Assembly: GCF_041296385.1 (NCBI RefSeq)
Contig: NC_091014.1
Span: 50,052,078 to 50,116,077, forward strand
Length of the DNA: 64,000 nt
DNA from: Aphelocoma coerulescens
Taxonomy: Eukaryota; Chordata; Aves; Passeriformes; Corvidae
Reading direction: 5' to 3'
The translations under genes were made by a program, and so were the position numbers. Under the pieces are notes generated by a model. It did no database searches. It saw only the letters and a list, made by a program, of their open reading frames with translations, and had not been told where the DNA came from. Shown here one piece after another: positions 26,901 through 36,055 of this stretch. Each line of letters opens with the position of its first letter. Within the stretch, counting starts at the first letter, position 1.

Positions 26901-26983
26901 CTCCTCAGAACTTCGCACAACCAGCAAACACAATGACAAACAGCAGCTCAGCTAGCAATGACTTAAAAGATCTTTTTGGGTAA
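5775..26983 (+). CDS. SCYL2: SCYL2 (SCY1-like pseudokinase 2, CVAK104), spliced, 5'-partial
   Basis: SCYL2 is a catalytically degenerate kinase-like protein that associates with clathrin and AP-2 and acts in endosome/trans-Golgi traffic (established for the family). Joining 17 exons (5775-5932, 9811-9955, 10596-10745, 11370-11591, 12457-12573, 13908-14033, 15499-15675, 18815-18826, 18959-19081, 20334-20447, 20893-21025, 22803-22921, 23569-23669, 24232-24298, 24423-24509, 25625-25744, 26336-26983) gives 2619 nt, that is 872 residues plus TAA, with all phases consistent and every intron GT-AG. Order: pseudokinase domain (window residues 1 to about 265), HEAT-like repeats (about 265-535), charged coiled coil, Q/N/M/S-rich tail ending DLKDLFG. 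Human SCYL2 is about 930 residues, so about 60 N-terminal residues lie upstream of the window; I did not find that exon here. The kinase motifs are degenerate: VAVF for VAVK, HGN for HRD, GFD for DFG. I recognise it by close similarity to mammalian SCYL2 throughout. Confidence 0.97.
5933..9810 (+). other. SCYL2 intron with a CR1 tail
   Basis: AT-rich intron. It contains a short CR1 3' end near 6607-6668 and a small TA microsatellite at about 6693-6704. I see no exon-like sequence in the rest. Confidence 0.7.
6607..6668 (+). mobile_element. CR1 LINE 3'-end fragment
   Basis: The stretch 'gggttggactagatgat' followed by 'ccagaagttctttctaacc' and 'gattctgtgat' is the typical CR1 3' terminal sequence in sense orientation. 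It is a strongly 5'-truncated copy. Confidence 0.8.
9811..9955 (+). CDS. SCYL2: SCYL2 window exon 2 (hinge region of pseudokinase)
   Basis: Acceptor tacag, donor gtatgg. The first G completes the split Arg codon, followed by DCLAFCTEPV. It ends at YDVETKYGLLQ. It covers the N-lobe/hinge strands and is highly similar to mammalian SCYL2. Confidence 0.96.
10596..10745 (+). CDS. SCYL2: SCYL2 window exon 3 (degenerate catalytic loop)
   Basis: Exactly 50 codons, phase 0 on both sides. It carries VHGNITPENIIL, where HGN replaces the HRD catalytic loop, and KIMGFDF, where GFD replaces DFG. The exon shows why this family is called a pseudokinase. Confidence 0.97.
11370..11591 (+). CDS. SCYL2: SCYL2 window exon 4 (pseudokinase C-lobe)
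   Basis: 74 codons, phase 0/0, acceptor tgtag, donor gtattt. It contains PEYLAPEYIL (the APE-like segment) and ASDMYSLGAVMYAVF, the helix-F-type SDxYSLG motif of kinase C-lobes. Confidence 0.97.
12457..12573 (+). CDS. SCYL2: SCYL2 window exon 5 (end of pseudokinase domain)
   Basis: 39 codons, acceptor acacag, donor gtcagt. It encodes IPEEVREHVKLLLNV and RPDADQMTK; the RP dipeptide matches the conserved C-lobe Arg position that closes kinase folds. Confidence 0.95.
13908..14033 (+). CDS. SCYL2: SCYL2 window exon 6 (kinase to HEAT linker)
   Basis: 42 codons, IPFFDDVGAMTLQYF to LPKVLPKLPK. The acceptor is tttttag. The donor is the weak GTTTGT after AAG, but the reading frame and family similarity fix the boundary. 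Confidence 0.95.
14034..15498 (+). other. SCYL2 intron, nothing recognised
   Basis: AT-rich intronic DNA ending in a T-rich tract before the exon at 15499. The donor GTTTGT at 14034 is weak. Confidence 0.6.
15499..15675 (+). CDS. SCYL2: SCYL2 window exon 7 (first HEAT-like repeats)
   Basis: 59 codons, RVIIQRILPCLTSEF to FKQQEPIQ, acceptor cttgtag, donor gtatgt. Amphipathic helix pairs of the HEAT/ARM type. It ends in phase 0, so the following microexon can be included or skipped without a frame change. Confidence 0.96.
18061..18120 (+). repeat. (GAAA)n/(GAAT)n plus (TG)n microsatellite
   Basis: A GAAA tetranucleotide run grades into GAAT units and is followed after 'aattt' by a short TG run. 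It is a compound simple repeat. Confidence 0.9.
18634..18683 (+). repeat. 17-bp direct repeat enclosing a 9-bp stem-loop
   Basis: The 17-mer aaatagaaacaagaact occurs at 18634-18650 and again at 18667-18683. Between and within the copies, acaagaact (18642-18650) pairs with agttcttgt (18658-18666) around a 7-nt loop. It looks like a local duplication. Confidence 0.85.
18815..18826 (+). CDS. SCYL2: SCYL2 12-nt microexon (ASNM)
   Basis: GCAAGCAACATG lies between an acceptor (ttccatgccttcag) and a strong donor (gtaagt). It keeps frame and inserts Ala-Ser-Asn-Met between EPIQ and ILLIFLQ. The splice signals and phase are seen directly. Use is inferred; most transcripts may skip it, giving a protein four residues shorter. 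A TGC lies in the pyrimidine tract just upstream of the acceptor, as is typical of SRRM4-dependent neural microexons. Confidence 0.75.
18959..19081 (+). CDS. SCYL2: SCYL2 window exon 9 (HEAT-like repeat)
   Basis: 41 codons, ILLIFLQKMDLLL to EAPSIQIQ, phase 0/0, acceptor ttaatag, donor gtacag. It lies only 132 nt after the microexon and is nearly identical to mammalian SCYL2. Confidence 0.96.
20334..20447 (+). CDS. SCYL2: SCYL2 window exon 10 (HEAT-like repeat)
   Basis: 38 codons, ELCLNIIPTFANLIDY to LQTSSLA. The acceptor follows a T-rich tract (tttttttttgtag); the donor is gtgagt. Confidence 0.96.
20893..21025 (+). CDS. SCYL2: SCYL2 window exon 11 (HEAT-like repeat)
   Basis: 44 codons plus one base, VRVNSLVCLGKILEYL to AVLMGIL, ends in phase 1 inside a Gly codon. 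Acceptor cacag, donor gtaact. Confidence 0.96.
22803..22921 (+). CDS. SCYL2: SCYL2 window exon 12 (HEAT-like repeat)
   Basis: It completes the Gly codon, then IYKCTFTHKKLGITKEQ to NNLNLNQ. The acceptor gtgatag has a poor pyrimidine tract, but the frame and family similarity are unambiguous. Confidence 0.95.
23569..23669 (+). CDS. SCYL2: SCYL2 window exon 13 (coiled-coil start)
   Basis: 33 codons plus two bases. FNSFICVIRDMLNRLEAEHK leads into a charged, Q-rich helix ending MQEQQK, where a coiled coil begins. Acceptor ttccag, donor gtaagt. Confidence 0.95.
24232..24298 (+). CDS. SCYL2: SCYL2 window exon 14 (short linker exon)
   Basis: One base plus 22 codons, SLDIANQMSVSEEARSSSTG then NQ. 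It diverges more from mammals than the HEAT exons, as expected for a disordered linker. Acceptor atgtag, donor gtaagc. Confidence 0.9.
24423..24509 (+). CDS. SCYL2: SCYL2 window exon 15 (linker exon)
   Basis: 29 codons, IDKVFNNGTDLLTSGSDGKE to SSIQRK. Acceptor aaacag, donor gtgtgc (weaker than consensus). The IDKVFNN and DLLT motifs match the mammalian protein. Confidence 0.92.
25625..25744 (+). CDS. SCYL2: SCYL2 window exon 16 (charged coiled coil)
   Basis: 40 codons, ASLTLEEKQKLAKEQEQAQK then a Q/P/T-rich run ending PPVKQ. Acceptor aaag after a T-rich tract, donor gtgaga. Conserved helix followed by a variable linker. Confidence 0.95.
26336..26983 (+). CDS. SCYL2: SCYL2 terminal coding exon (clathrin-binding tail)
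   Basis: 215 codons plus TAA at 26981-26983. TKDLTDTLIDNMSSLTS is followed by a low-complexity N/S/M/Q/G-rich tail with LDNLFGPQKPKVSMKQL and the terminal DLKDLFG. The DLFG/NLFG-type peptides resemble clathrin/adaptor-binding motifs (inference). Both ends of the exon are conserved with mammals; the middle varies. Confidence 0.96.
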   Translation, partial: TKDLTDTLIDNMSSLTSRPINQAQVASSNSFSSVPSMGVGMGFSSPIDNTKRNMTNGLNTSMGFQTAGFTMGAGLATQNFFSGPSAGATKMNIVPPANMPNYSPMNAASAVSPLTQQNRPPDMSALDNLFGPQKPKVSMKQLAQQKSSQWVNQFVPPPGSPNTSNTALGPQMNMIGQPGFGIQGNPFFSPQNFAQPANTMTNSSSASNDLKDLFG

Positions 26984-28213
26984 AATGTTTTGTTTTCTTC
27001 TTTCAAAGATTGATGAAATTTGGATCATGGGTAAGCTGATTAACATCTTGTTTTGATTAGTAAAAGCATGACTTGGGGAAACTTTCAACCCAGCAAAGTA
27101 ATGACTTTTGGACAGGAAAAAAGGCTGATGTTGCATTCACCTGGTACTGCAGTGGAATTGTGTAAGTGCAAAGTCATCTTACATGCTAAAGGTCTTTTGT
27201 CTCTTTACCAACACGAGAGTACTGAAGGTAGGATGCGTATATTCAACTGAAAAAGGAGTATATCAAAATTATTCATAGGTGAACTCAGTCAACTCCTATG
27301 AAATTTCCTACAAAATTTTGTTTCTTAAGTTAAGCAGAAATGCTTAGGGGATAATGACACTAGTGGATGCAAACCTGGAGAATTATTTGTATTGCCTGGA
27401 TTTGAAACAAGCTGTCATTTTGCCCTATGACAGTTTGTAAAAATTCTTACACTGGCCCAAAACTTTTGATAGCCGAATTATACTGAGAGAACTCTAACTC
27501 ATAAGTGGGGGCAAGACTAAGAAGAGAGCATATTTTGACTTCCTTCTCTCATGTAAGCTAATGTAATGAATGTGGTAGTAAACTGTAACAAGATTCGTCA
27601 GGCATAAGAAGTTGTTCTAAAATGTGGTTCAGGTTTGGAACAGAGTAAGAACACTGCTTCAAAGGTCATGCTGGATTACAATCTCTTTTATAATGCCAGA
27701 TCCTTGTTAACAGTCCCATAGCAAAAGCAACATACCACTTAAACCGGATTTTAAAATACATGTGGTGATTTCATCACGTTTATTATATATTCCATTGTTT
27801 TGGCTAATATGATACTGCTTCTAACGGATGTGTAAAAAGAATAATTGTAGTTACGGAACTTCACAAAATGAATGTAAATGTAAAATTCACATGTTGACTG
27901 CCCCAGCTGTGTAACTAAACATACGTTATATAGTTATACAGAAATATCTTGAATTAATAAATAATTTTGGGCTCAGTTGAGAAGATTAAAAAGGATCACT
28001 ATATACAAGTTGCACAGGGTTGTGTGAAAAAGCAGACTGCCATAAATTGCCTTGACTAGAGTGAACTATTTCATTTTAATTTTGTTTTAAATCAAGTCCT
28101 TATGAAGGATAGATTGACATGAAGTGATTTCTCAAATATGGATTTGTAAGCTCTAGAATATATGATAAATACACAGGTATTTCAGATCCTTTTTATTGTA
28201 TTACTCTAAATTC

Positions 28214-28219
28214 AATAAA
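28214..28219 (+). terminator. candidate SCYL2 poly(A) signal AATAAA
   Basis: A canonical AATAAA hexamer 1.23 kb after the stop codon, with a GT-rich stretch (ggtgtatgtt) about 45 nt further on. AATAAA at 27956-27961 is an alternative with a poorer downstream element. Confidence 0.4.
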
Positions 28220-30644
28220 CATCTCCAGAAATCCAAGTAGTAGTTTCTTCTACTTCCCAGAAGGTGTATGTTCAGCTTGCCCATGATGGAATCTCTGCTC
28301 TGTCAGATACTACTGTTGGGTTTTAACTTTTTTTTCCTAAGAATTTTGAGAGCTTTCTTAACTAATATTTTGAAGACTGTAAATGGTTATTTTGAGAAGG
28401 AAAGAACTCATTACCTTTTTTACGGAAAGCCTACCTGCTTTATTTTTCAAAGCCTTTCACTGAAGAAACTCTTCTTTCATTTGCTGCTTAAGAAACCAAA
28501 GGGCCTTATGCTGTAAATATGACTTGTATTTTGTTATACTTCCACAGTTCTAAGCAGTTATAGCATTAAGCATATTTCTTAAAGAATCCTTTATGTATTA
28601 TAGCTGCTGTGTTAGTCCTGTTATTTTAAAATACTTGGGACCAATGAATTTGTGGTCTAGAAAACAATACCTAACATACTGTGATGCTTATGTGCTGTTA
28701 ATATTTGTGGTAAGCATTGTAGGTTATGTTAAAATATCCGTGTAAATTTAAATACAATACTAGAACTGTTGAACTGTTTAAGTTCATTTATGGTGGCTGG
28801 CACTCTATACTCTTAATCACACTAATGTCGTCTTTTATGTCTACTCCTGAAAGCTGTGTTTTGTTGGGGTAACCTAAGGCAAGCCTTTGAAGAATTACTT
28901 GAATCTGTATTCCTCTAAATTATTTGGAAAATAAGTTTATATTAAAAGCAACATCTCATAGGACTCTACAATGTATTAAATTAATACATCTATGGCAAAG
29001 GCAGTTGTAAAAGTCAGTGTCCTGATCTCGGGTTTCAGTCACTGGTCTCTCTGGACTGGGGGCTTTTCAGAACTGGATTTAGTTTAACCTATTGCAGGGA
29101 AAGTTAAGTGAAAAAAATTGATCTGATTTCATATATTAGACCTCCTAAACTGTGTGGTTTGGGGTATGTGCTTTTGGCATGGGCTGTACGAGAATATAAT
29201 CTATTTTGTGAGAACAAAGTAAAAAAAAACCCGTACAAATTTAAATTAAAAGTGGCTCTTTGATGAAGTGGTAATGCAATGGAATAAGCTCTTTATCTGA
29301 CTCAAGCAATAGGACTTTTTTCCATTTATATTAGAGAACATAATTTCAATTTCTCTTGTTTGCTGAAATTTTCAGAATGCCCAGAGTAGAAGGACAACAA
29401 AGAAAACTGAAAAGGGTGCTTATAACACCTCTAACAAAATCTTCCAGGTTTTTAAAAATTAAAAAAAACCAAACTGTAGTTAAAATGAGCGACTCCAATC
29501 CTCCTTCCATGTTGATGCCTCCTGCTTAGTGTGTCAGGAAATTCAGTGTGTGTGAAGTTCTCTAATTATTTCTTCTTAACTTAAAGGAAAGAGGACTTGC
29601 AAGAGGTAAGTTACCATGGCCACATGCCACTTGGCTCCTGCTACAATAGTTTTTCTTAAGGAAGCCTTGTCTGATTGAGCTCTCCACTTACAAGTCATCA
29701 TTGTGAGGCCCTGCAAGAGGCTGGAAGACTTGTGGCCAGAGTGAATTGTTTGAGAGCAGTGATTGTGCTGCACATCCAAGGTTTTTTTTGAGAAAGAGAA
29801 AGGCAAAGGGACAGTGTTACAAAATGTGGGTGTTGCAGGAGCCTCCTGCATCTGAACTTGGATGGAAAGCAGTGTTACACCTAGCGTGGCCTGAAGCAGA
29901 GGGTCTCATGCAAAGTAAAATGGAGAACACAGGTTTGAAATTGGTACCTGATTAAGAAACTACAAATGCTGTTAATGAAATAGTAACCTGGTAAAAAATA
30001 AGTTCTTCTTTACAATGCCTTGAGCAAGACTGTAAATTCTGCCCTTCATATTCAGCCTAATTTAAAGGAAAAAATGTGGGAGCCTGTCGGGTTATATCAT
30101 CACAGCACCCACTGTGCTCACCCACTGTGAGCATATCTTCATTCTGCTGTGGAAATGAGAACAGGGTCTGTGCTGAAGTGCCCAGCCCACCTAGTTTACA
30201 TTCATTTGTAAAGGGGGGGGTAAAGGGAAGGGAGTAAGTTCCTATTCTTTAAGTGATTCATCTATATTATATTTAGTACAAAAGGAGAAGCTAAGTGAAA
30301 ATAGCTGCACATCTTACATACATCAGTTGTGCTTTGCCGGCTCTGCTGTATGCTAAATGAACATGACTGCACCAAGACAGTAGTGTTTTCCATATTAGAG
30401 CTCTTGGTTCCATTTGGGTTAAAGTAGGAAAGCTGCTGAAGTATCCTCAAAACTCAGTCAGAGAGAGCAAACTAATCCTGTCAGAGGGAAGGATTGTATT
30501 AGAGGCTTGAAAAACCTCTGTGCTGATGGAGAACCTTAAAACTACTGAGTTTCAGATTAGCTTAGAAACCTGTGATTCTGACTTTTGAGAGGAGAGAAGC
30601 TGGGAGTGAAATGGCACAGGTGTCACTGGAGGAGGGAACAAATA

Positions 30645-30689
30645 TTCTGTTCCTTTTCATCACACAGGTGGTGTGAATAAGGAACAGAA
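30645..30689. other. imperfect hairpin of unknown role
   Basis: TTCTGTTCCTT (30645-30655) pairs with AAGGAACAGAA (30679-30689). After a small internal loop, TCACAC (30660-30665) pairs with GTGTGA (30671-30676) around a 5-nt loop. The 17 base pairs are fully complementary apart from the internal loop. Confidence 0.6.
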
Positions 30690-31979
30690 CAGCCCTTGGA
30701 AGCTGCTTATGCAGGAGGGCAGCAGTACCAGAGGAGTCTCTTGAAATGTAATGGAATCCACCAATTATTTGGGAGATGGGGAGAGGAATTTTACTGGGAA
30801 CATGGGTAGAGTGCCCTGGTTTGTTTTAATGAAGATACAATGTTCTCCTCACTGTGAATAAGAAATGTTGTGGGGAAGTTGTGGCCTTACACAGGTGTTG
30901 AGTACCCCCAAGTAAAAGGCTGAATTTTTGGATGTGTAGGTGCACAACATTTCAAGCCTTATTCTTTAAAACTTTCCTTTTCTGTTTTGTCTTTCTAGCT
31001 ACAACTGGTTCACATTTATGTGAAACCTTAACAAATACCCTGATGGCCTTTTAAAGAAAAATGTATGTTGACTTCTGTATTATAACCTCTGTTGAAATGT
31101 TACCTGTATCTGTAGATACATAAGTGTGATTATATTATAGATTATAGGATTTTTGGATTTTTCAGTTCAACTGCACCGAAAAAACAGAGACTAAATGAGG
31201 AGTTAGATTTGAATCAAATTCCATAAAACTTCCATGCAGGCTAAGAATGACATGATACTTGTGTTATCTGTTATAAATATACATGCTTAGTCTGATGCTT
31301 AGTCTGCTTACATCTGTGTGACGAGCAGAAAAGGAAAGTTTTTAAAATATAAGTTTATGAACACTGGATTTTGCATTACAGTAAAGGTTTTGGACTTTAG
31401 AGTGACCTTTGTGTATTGATCAGGGGCTTTTTATTGGGGCTGGGTGGGATATTGCTGATTTGTGCCATTTCCAACAAAAGAAGAATAGGGAGCAGGAGTA
31501 CAGAAAAAAAAGTACCCTGTTGTATATGTAACCCTTTTTTTCTTTGATAAGAGATATGCTGCATTTTATATATTCATTGTGAACTTTTCCTTTGAAATAG
31601 CTGTGAGAAAACCTATCTGGAGAATTTCAGATGAGTTAGCTGATTTTCAAGTGAGGTTCTGACTTGTACCTTACCTTCCATTAGGTTTTGACTGCTTTGC
31701 AAGGAAATTACACAAGGCAGTAAAACCTTGGATTCATACACCAAATCCTCTTGCTATTAAGGCCTCACCCTTGTATCAACATAACAAACAAGCCCCGAAG
31801 TTGTACTGTCTTTAAGTTCTCTGAACAGGTCTAACTGCTGTACAGATTCCTGAGATGAAGCTGTAAATGAAAATGTGTTATAGTGAACTCAGGCCTTGAG
31901 CAAAATATTTAATACTTGTTTATTTGTCTAATTGTACAGTCTCTGTACTAGTGGCAGATTTATGTTCTGATTGTAAAAC

Positions 31980-31985
31980 ATTAAA
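31980..31985 (+). terminator. candidate distal poly(A) signal ATTAAA
   Basis: ATTAAA followed after about 30 nt by a GT-rich element (attgttgtgt). If used by SCYL2, the 3' UTR would be about 5 kb long. Confidence 0.3.
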
Positions 31986-34663
31986 ATTCTCATGAGATTT
32001 ATAAAATGATATTGTTGTGTCAGCCGTGATTCATAAATAGAACTGTCATAGCATGGCATCAGTGTATATCTGGTTTATTGGACATCTCTTCAATACCAAA
32101 ATTATTCTTGTATCAACTTTTAGATCAGTTACTTTGAAGCTATGTAAAAGGTACAGTGACAGTTTTGAGAAATACACACCACTTTGTATTCTGAATTAGG
32201 TTGCCTATGGAAATAAATGAACTTTTCATATTTTCACGTTGGAAGATATTTTTATTGAAAATTGTCATTAAATTACCTAATAGTAACTTCTGTAGAAAAC
32301 TCTTTCCCTGTACATTTTGTTTGAAATACATTTTATCCTACATACTTTCATGTTTGTTTCTTAGAGATTGCTGTCCAGACATTTGTAAAATGCCATCACA
32401 TATTGCTTTCATTCAATGGATAAAAGTTCTGGGGAAAAGCTGCCACACTAGATGCCTCTAAAATTATAATTTACTTTTTCTAAGACCATGCTGGGATTCT
32501 GATGACACATAGTGATCTCAGTTCGCATTTTCACAGCTCATTGACCCAGAAACCAACCCTTTCTCTAAACCCGATTTTCAAGATACACTGCTTTGTAAGG
32601 TTAGAGTTTGCCAGCACTCCGAAGGAATGTAGTTCTCAGCTTTTTGTATGGTACAAATTCTTCAAGTACAAGACATCTGGCTTCTGATCTGCTTAGAAGC
32701 ATCATTGTTGGCCGGAGATGGTGTGGGAGAAGAGAGTAGAACAAAAAGATAGATTCGGTGAAAATGGAAAGGTAGCACCAGGTGGCTTCAATTCTGTCTT
32801 CATTTTCACTTGCTGAGGATGGCAGCAGACCCGTTCCTTCCACAGCTGTATCCAGTCCTGTCATATGCCAGCCCCCTGCTGAGAAAATGCCTGCCTTAAT
32901 TTGCTCAGCTAATCTCAGTCCTGATCTGACTGGTATGTCCTTCACCTTGGAAATGTTCTCTTTGTCTTTCCATGTCTGGATATTGGTAGGATCCCTAACT
33001 TCTACCCGTTTCTTAAGCAAGAAGGTTTCAAGTGCTGAAATCCAGATGTTCTGGGTTGGTTTGGTGTGGTGTAAAGTTGACATTTTTATAAACTCTTTCA
33101 TTAACTCAGATGGCATAAATCTTCAAGCAGGGAAAGCTGGAGATTTTTGCAGTTGTTTTTTCTTTGCCTGGAATCCTTTGATATTGGCAGCTAATTGTGT
33201 TTCATCATTTAAATATCTCTAGTCTGACCTTTGGATTTGTTATACACCAGAACTTTAGGTTAATCTTTTTTATATCAGCATTTGTAAAGCTGTGTTACCA
33301 GCTGGAGATCACTGCACTTGCTCAGTAGGTTGGAAAATGGCTCATGGAGTAACAAGGTAGATTCTGATTTCCTGTGCCAAACTGACAAAGCAGGAATTCA
33401 GTTTATACTCTTATCCATGCACAAACCCAAGAGCAGCTAAATAATAATAAATACTAGTTATTCAAGCTCTAAAACAATTTACTAAGAATTCTAAGCGTAA
33501 AATTTGAACTCTAGGCTTCAAAAAAATTCTTTTTTTCCTCTGTAGGACACCTACCTATGAACTGTACTGTTAGGCTCTATTGCAGTTTCTTCCTCCAAAT
33601 TAAGGCAGTTGTGGATGTGAAATGATTGGAAACTTAGAAATGGTAGAAGTTTAATGACCTACCTATACTTACATACCAATTTTCTAAGGTTGGGGGTTTC
33701 TTTCCACTTTTTGCTTTTGCCATAATTATTATTTGGCCTTTTTCCATAGAATTTCTTAAAATGCTTCACTTTTTGCACAACATTCAAAAGACTAGGTTTT
33801 ACACTCTCCTGCAATAATCATCTAAGGATAATCAAAGAAGAACCTCCATTTTTAACAACATCAATGAAAATATTATCTTTTACCTGAGAACCAAGAGGTT
33901 TGGGAGCTGAAGTTGCGACACAGGCAAAGGCATGTAGGTTTAATTTTTTAATTTATAGATTGTAAGAGATTTGACAGATTTCGTCACATCTCTTAGAACT
34001 TAATAATTTTAAACAAATATTTTACTCAAAGAAGAAAAGTTTATCATTTTAAGCTGTCTCTATGTCATAACTTTTAAACGAGAAAAGGTTGCGTGAAAGG
34101 TATTCTGGAGCTTATTTTATTCTAACATAACTAAGCCCTAGCTGCAGTTCAGCATAAACACAACTCTCCCTTCAAGAGCATATATAGATTTTCATCTCTG
34201 TTTTTAAGATTAATGTGACTGCTCAATCATCCTTCCCCCTCATTCCTTCTCAGCCCTTTGCAACTTCAAACCTGTTGCCCACTTTCAACCCTTGTTTGAT
34301 GAAAGCGTTGTTAAAATACCAAAGATAAAGAATTAATGTAAGTTTTATGGTATCTGTTACCTCATTAGACCAACTTTGCACTTCAGGTGAGGGAAGGGCT
34401 GCAGAGATAGCTCTGGTTAGACACTAGAAAATTCACTTAAAGGAGAGCCCCCAGGAAGGCAGGTTTTATGAATTCCGATCTTCATGTAGTAGTGAATTTT
34501 ATTTTCATATTCCACAGTTTTGGTCTCCAACAGTATTTAAAAGGAAAGAATTGTATTGTTCACTTCTATAATGATGTCTTCTTTTAAAGAGTTCAGATCT
34601 AGGATTAGAGAAACACAATGAGCTACATGCTATAATTTGGTGAATCAATCACGACTATTCACG

Positions 34664-34713
34664 ATAGTTATTAATAGTTATTAATAGTGTAAGTAGTTAT
34701 TAATAGTATAAGT
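34664..34713 (+). repeat. short tandem repeat of 'tagttattaa' units
   Basis: Three imperfect copies of atagttattaat separated by short spacers; AT-rich simple repeat. Confidence 0.8.
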
Positions 34714-35934
34714 GTACTGCCTGGCATAGATTATCTGTTAAACATGGAAAGAAGACAATACCAAAGACCACTCCCCTTTTAAATGTATTTTTCATATAAG
34801 AAGAAAAGGGAAAACACAAATTTGAAGAGGTGGAATGATCTTTTGAATAACTTGTAACAAAAAGATTTCTAAAAACATCAAAGCAGTTCCTTACTGATAA
34901 TGACAGGCTGTGAAAGCTTATGAGACGTTAATTTCAAAATTATTTGTAAGATACAAGAAAACTGCCATAAGGTGTCACTATAACCCAAGGAACTTTCAAA
35001 TAAATGTCAAACATTATAGAAATGTTCTTGCCCAGCTACAAGACTCTCCTTATACAGCTTTGTGAAAGTAAAAATGGACTTATTTTTAATTAACAAACTA
35101 TTCCGGTAGGCACAGAAATCATCATCAAGTGTATCTGTATTAGTGCAATGGTGTAGAAGCTCTGTCCTTTTTTCTTTTTGTGGAGAAACAGACATACTTC
35201 ACATAGGAACTTTCCACATAGAAATGCTTTAAAAGCCCTCTTACAGTGTAAGGTAAGAAATGAGTATTTAATTAGCAGTTTTCAGTAAGGAAAATTATAA
35301 ATAGGATTTCTTATTTCCATTATTATTTTATATGTTACATAGCATGCTAAGAACCACTATTTTTATTTTGTGTCCAACTGTGATCAAGTGTCTTTCCTAC
35401 TGGCAGTCTGATTGGGAAGCAGAAGTGAGAAACTAAAGATGAATTTTTTTAACCATTTGGAATTAGTGCTGGTTTTGCTGCAGTTATCAGGGAAACAAAC
35501 ACAACATCTGAAAAATTCATTTGGGCTGACTCAACACAAAGCATTTTAACCTGGCAGGAAAGCACTCAGTTCTCATATGTGGTAAAATAGAAACCAGGAT
35601 TCTGAAGTCTTTGAGTCCCTCTTCATTTATGGCAGAAAATTGTAGATGTAAAGCCATAGGTTTCAAAATCTGAAGGACCAGATCAGTCATTTACTCTAAA
35701 CCCTTGTATAACATGGGATCCCAGGTCACCTCTTCTATTTGACATCAGATGCTGTAGATCTTGAAGGCTGAATTCCTACAGTACCCTCTTTTTTTTATGT
35801 AATGTTGCAATGACTTTTACAGGTGCCAATACAATAAGGGTCTCCAGTACACCAGACACTATACAAATACAAAGGAAGAATTGGCTTCAGCCCAAAGTTT
35901 CATGCCCAACAATAAAATATGTTTACCACCTGGG

Positions 35935-36055
35935 TGGACCTCTTAGGCACCACTTAAGGACATTGGTTTAATGGTGGCCTTGGCATTGGTGGGTTAACAG
36001 ATGGACTCGATGATCTTAAAGGTCTTTTCCTGAAAGAATGATTTCATGATTCAAT
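35935..36055 (+). mobile_element. CR1 LINE 3'-end fragment
   Basis: The segments 'ggtttaatggtggcc', 'gggttaacagatggactc' and 'gatgatcttaaaggtctttt' with a degraded 'gattcaatga' tail are the usual CR1 3' end, sense orientation, 5'-truncated. Confidence 0.88.

Larger units (their letters stand above)
26984..32040 (+). other. SCYL2 3' UTR grading into intergenic DNA
   Basis: Sequence after the SCYL2 stop. Candidate poly(A) signals are AATAAA at 27956 and 28214, and ATTAAA at 31980 with GT-rich sequence after it. A Pumilio-type TGTAAATA lies at 28512-28519. The true transcript end cannot be decided from sequence alone. An imperfect hairpin lies at 30645-30689. Confidence 0.5.
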
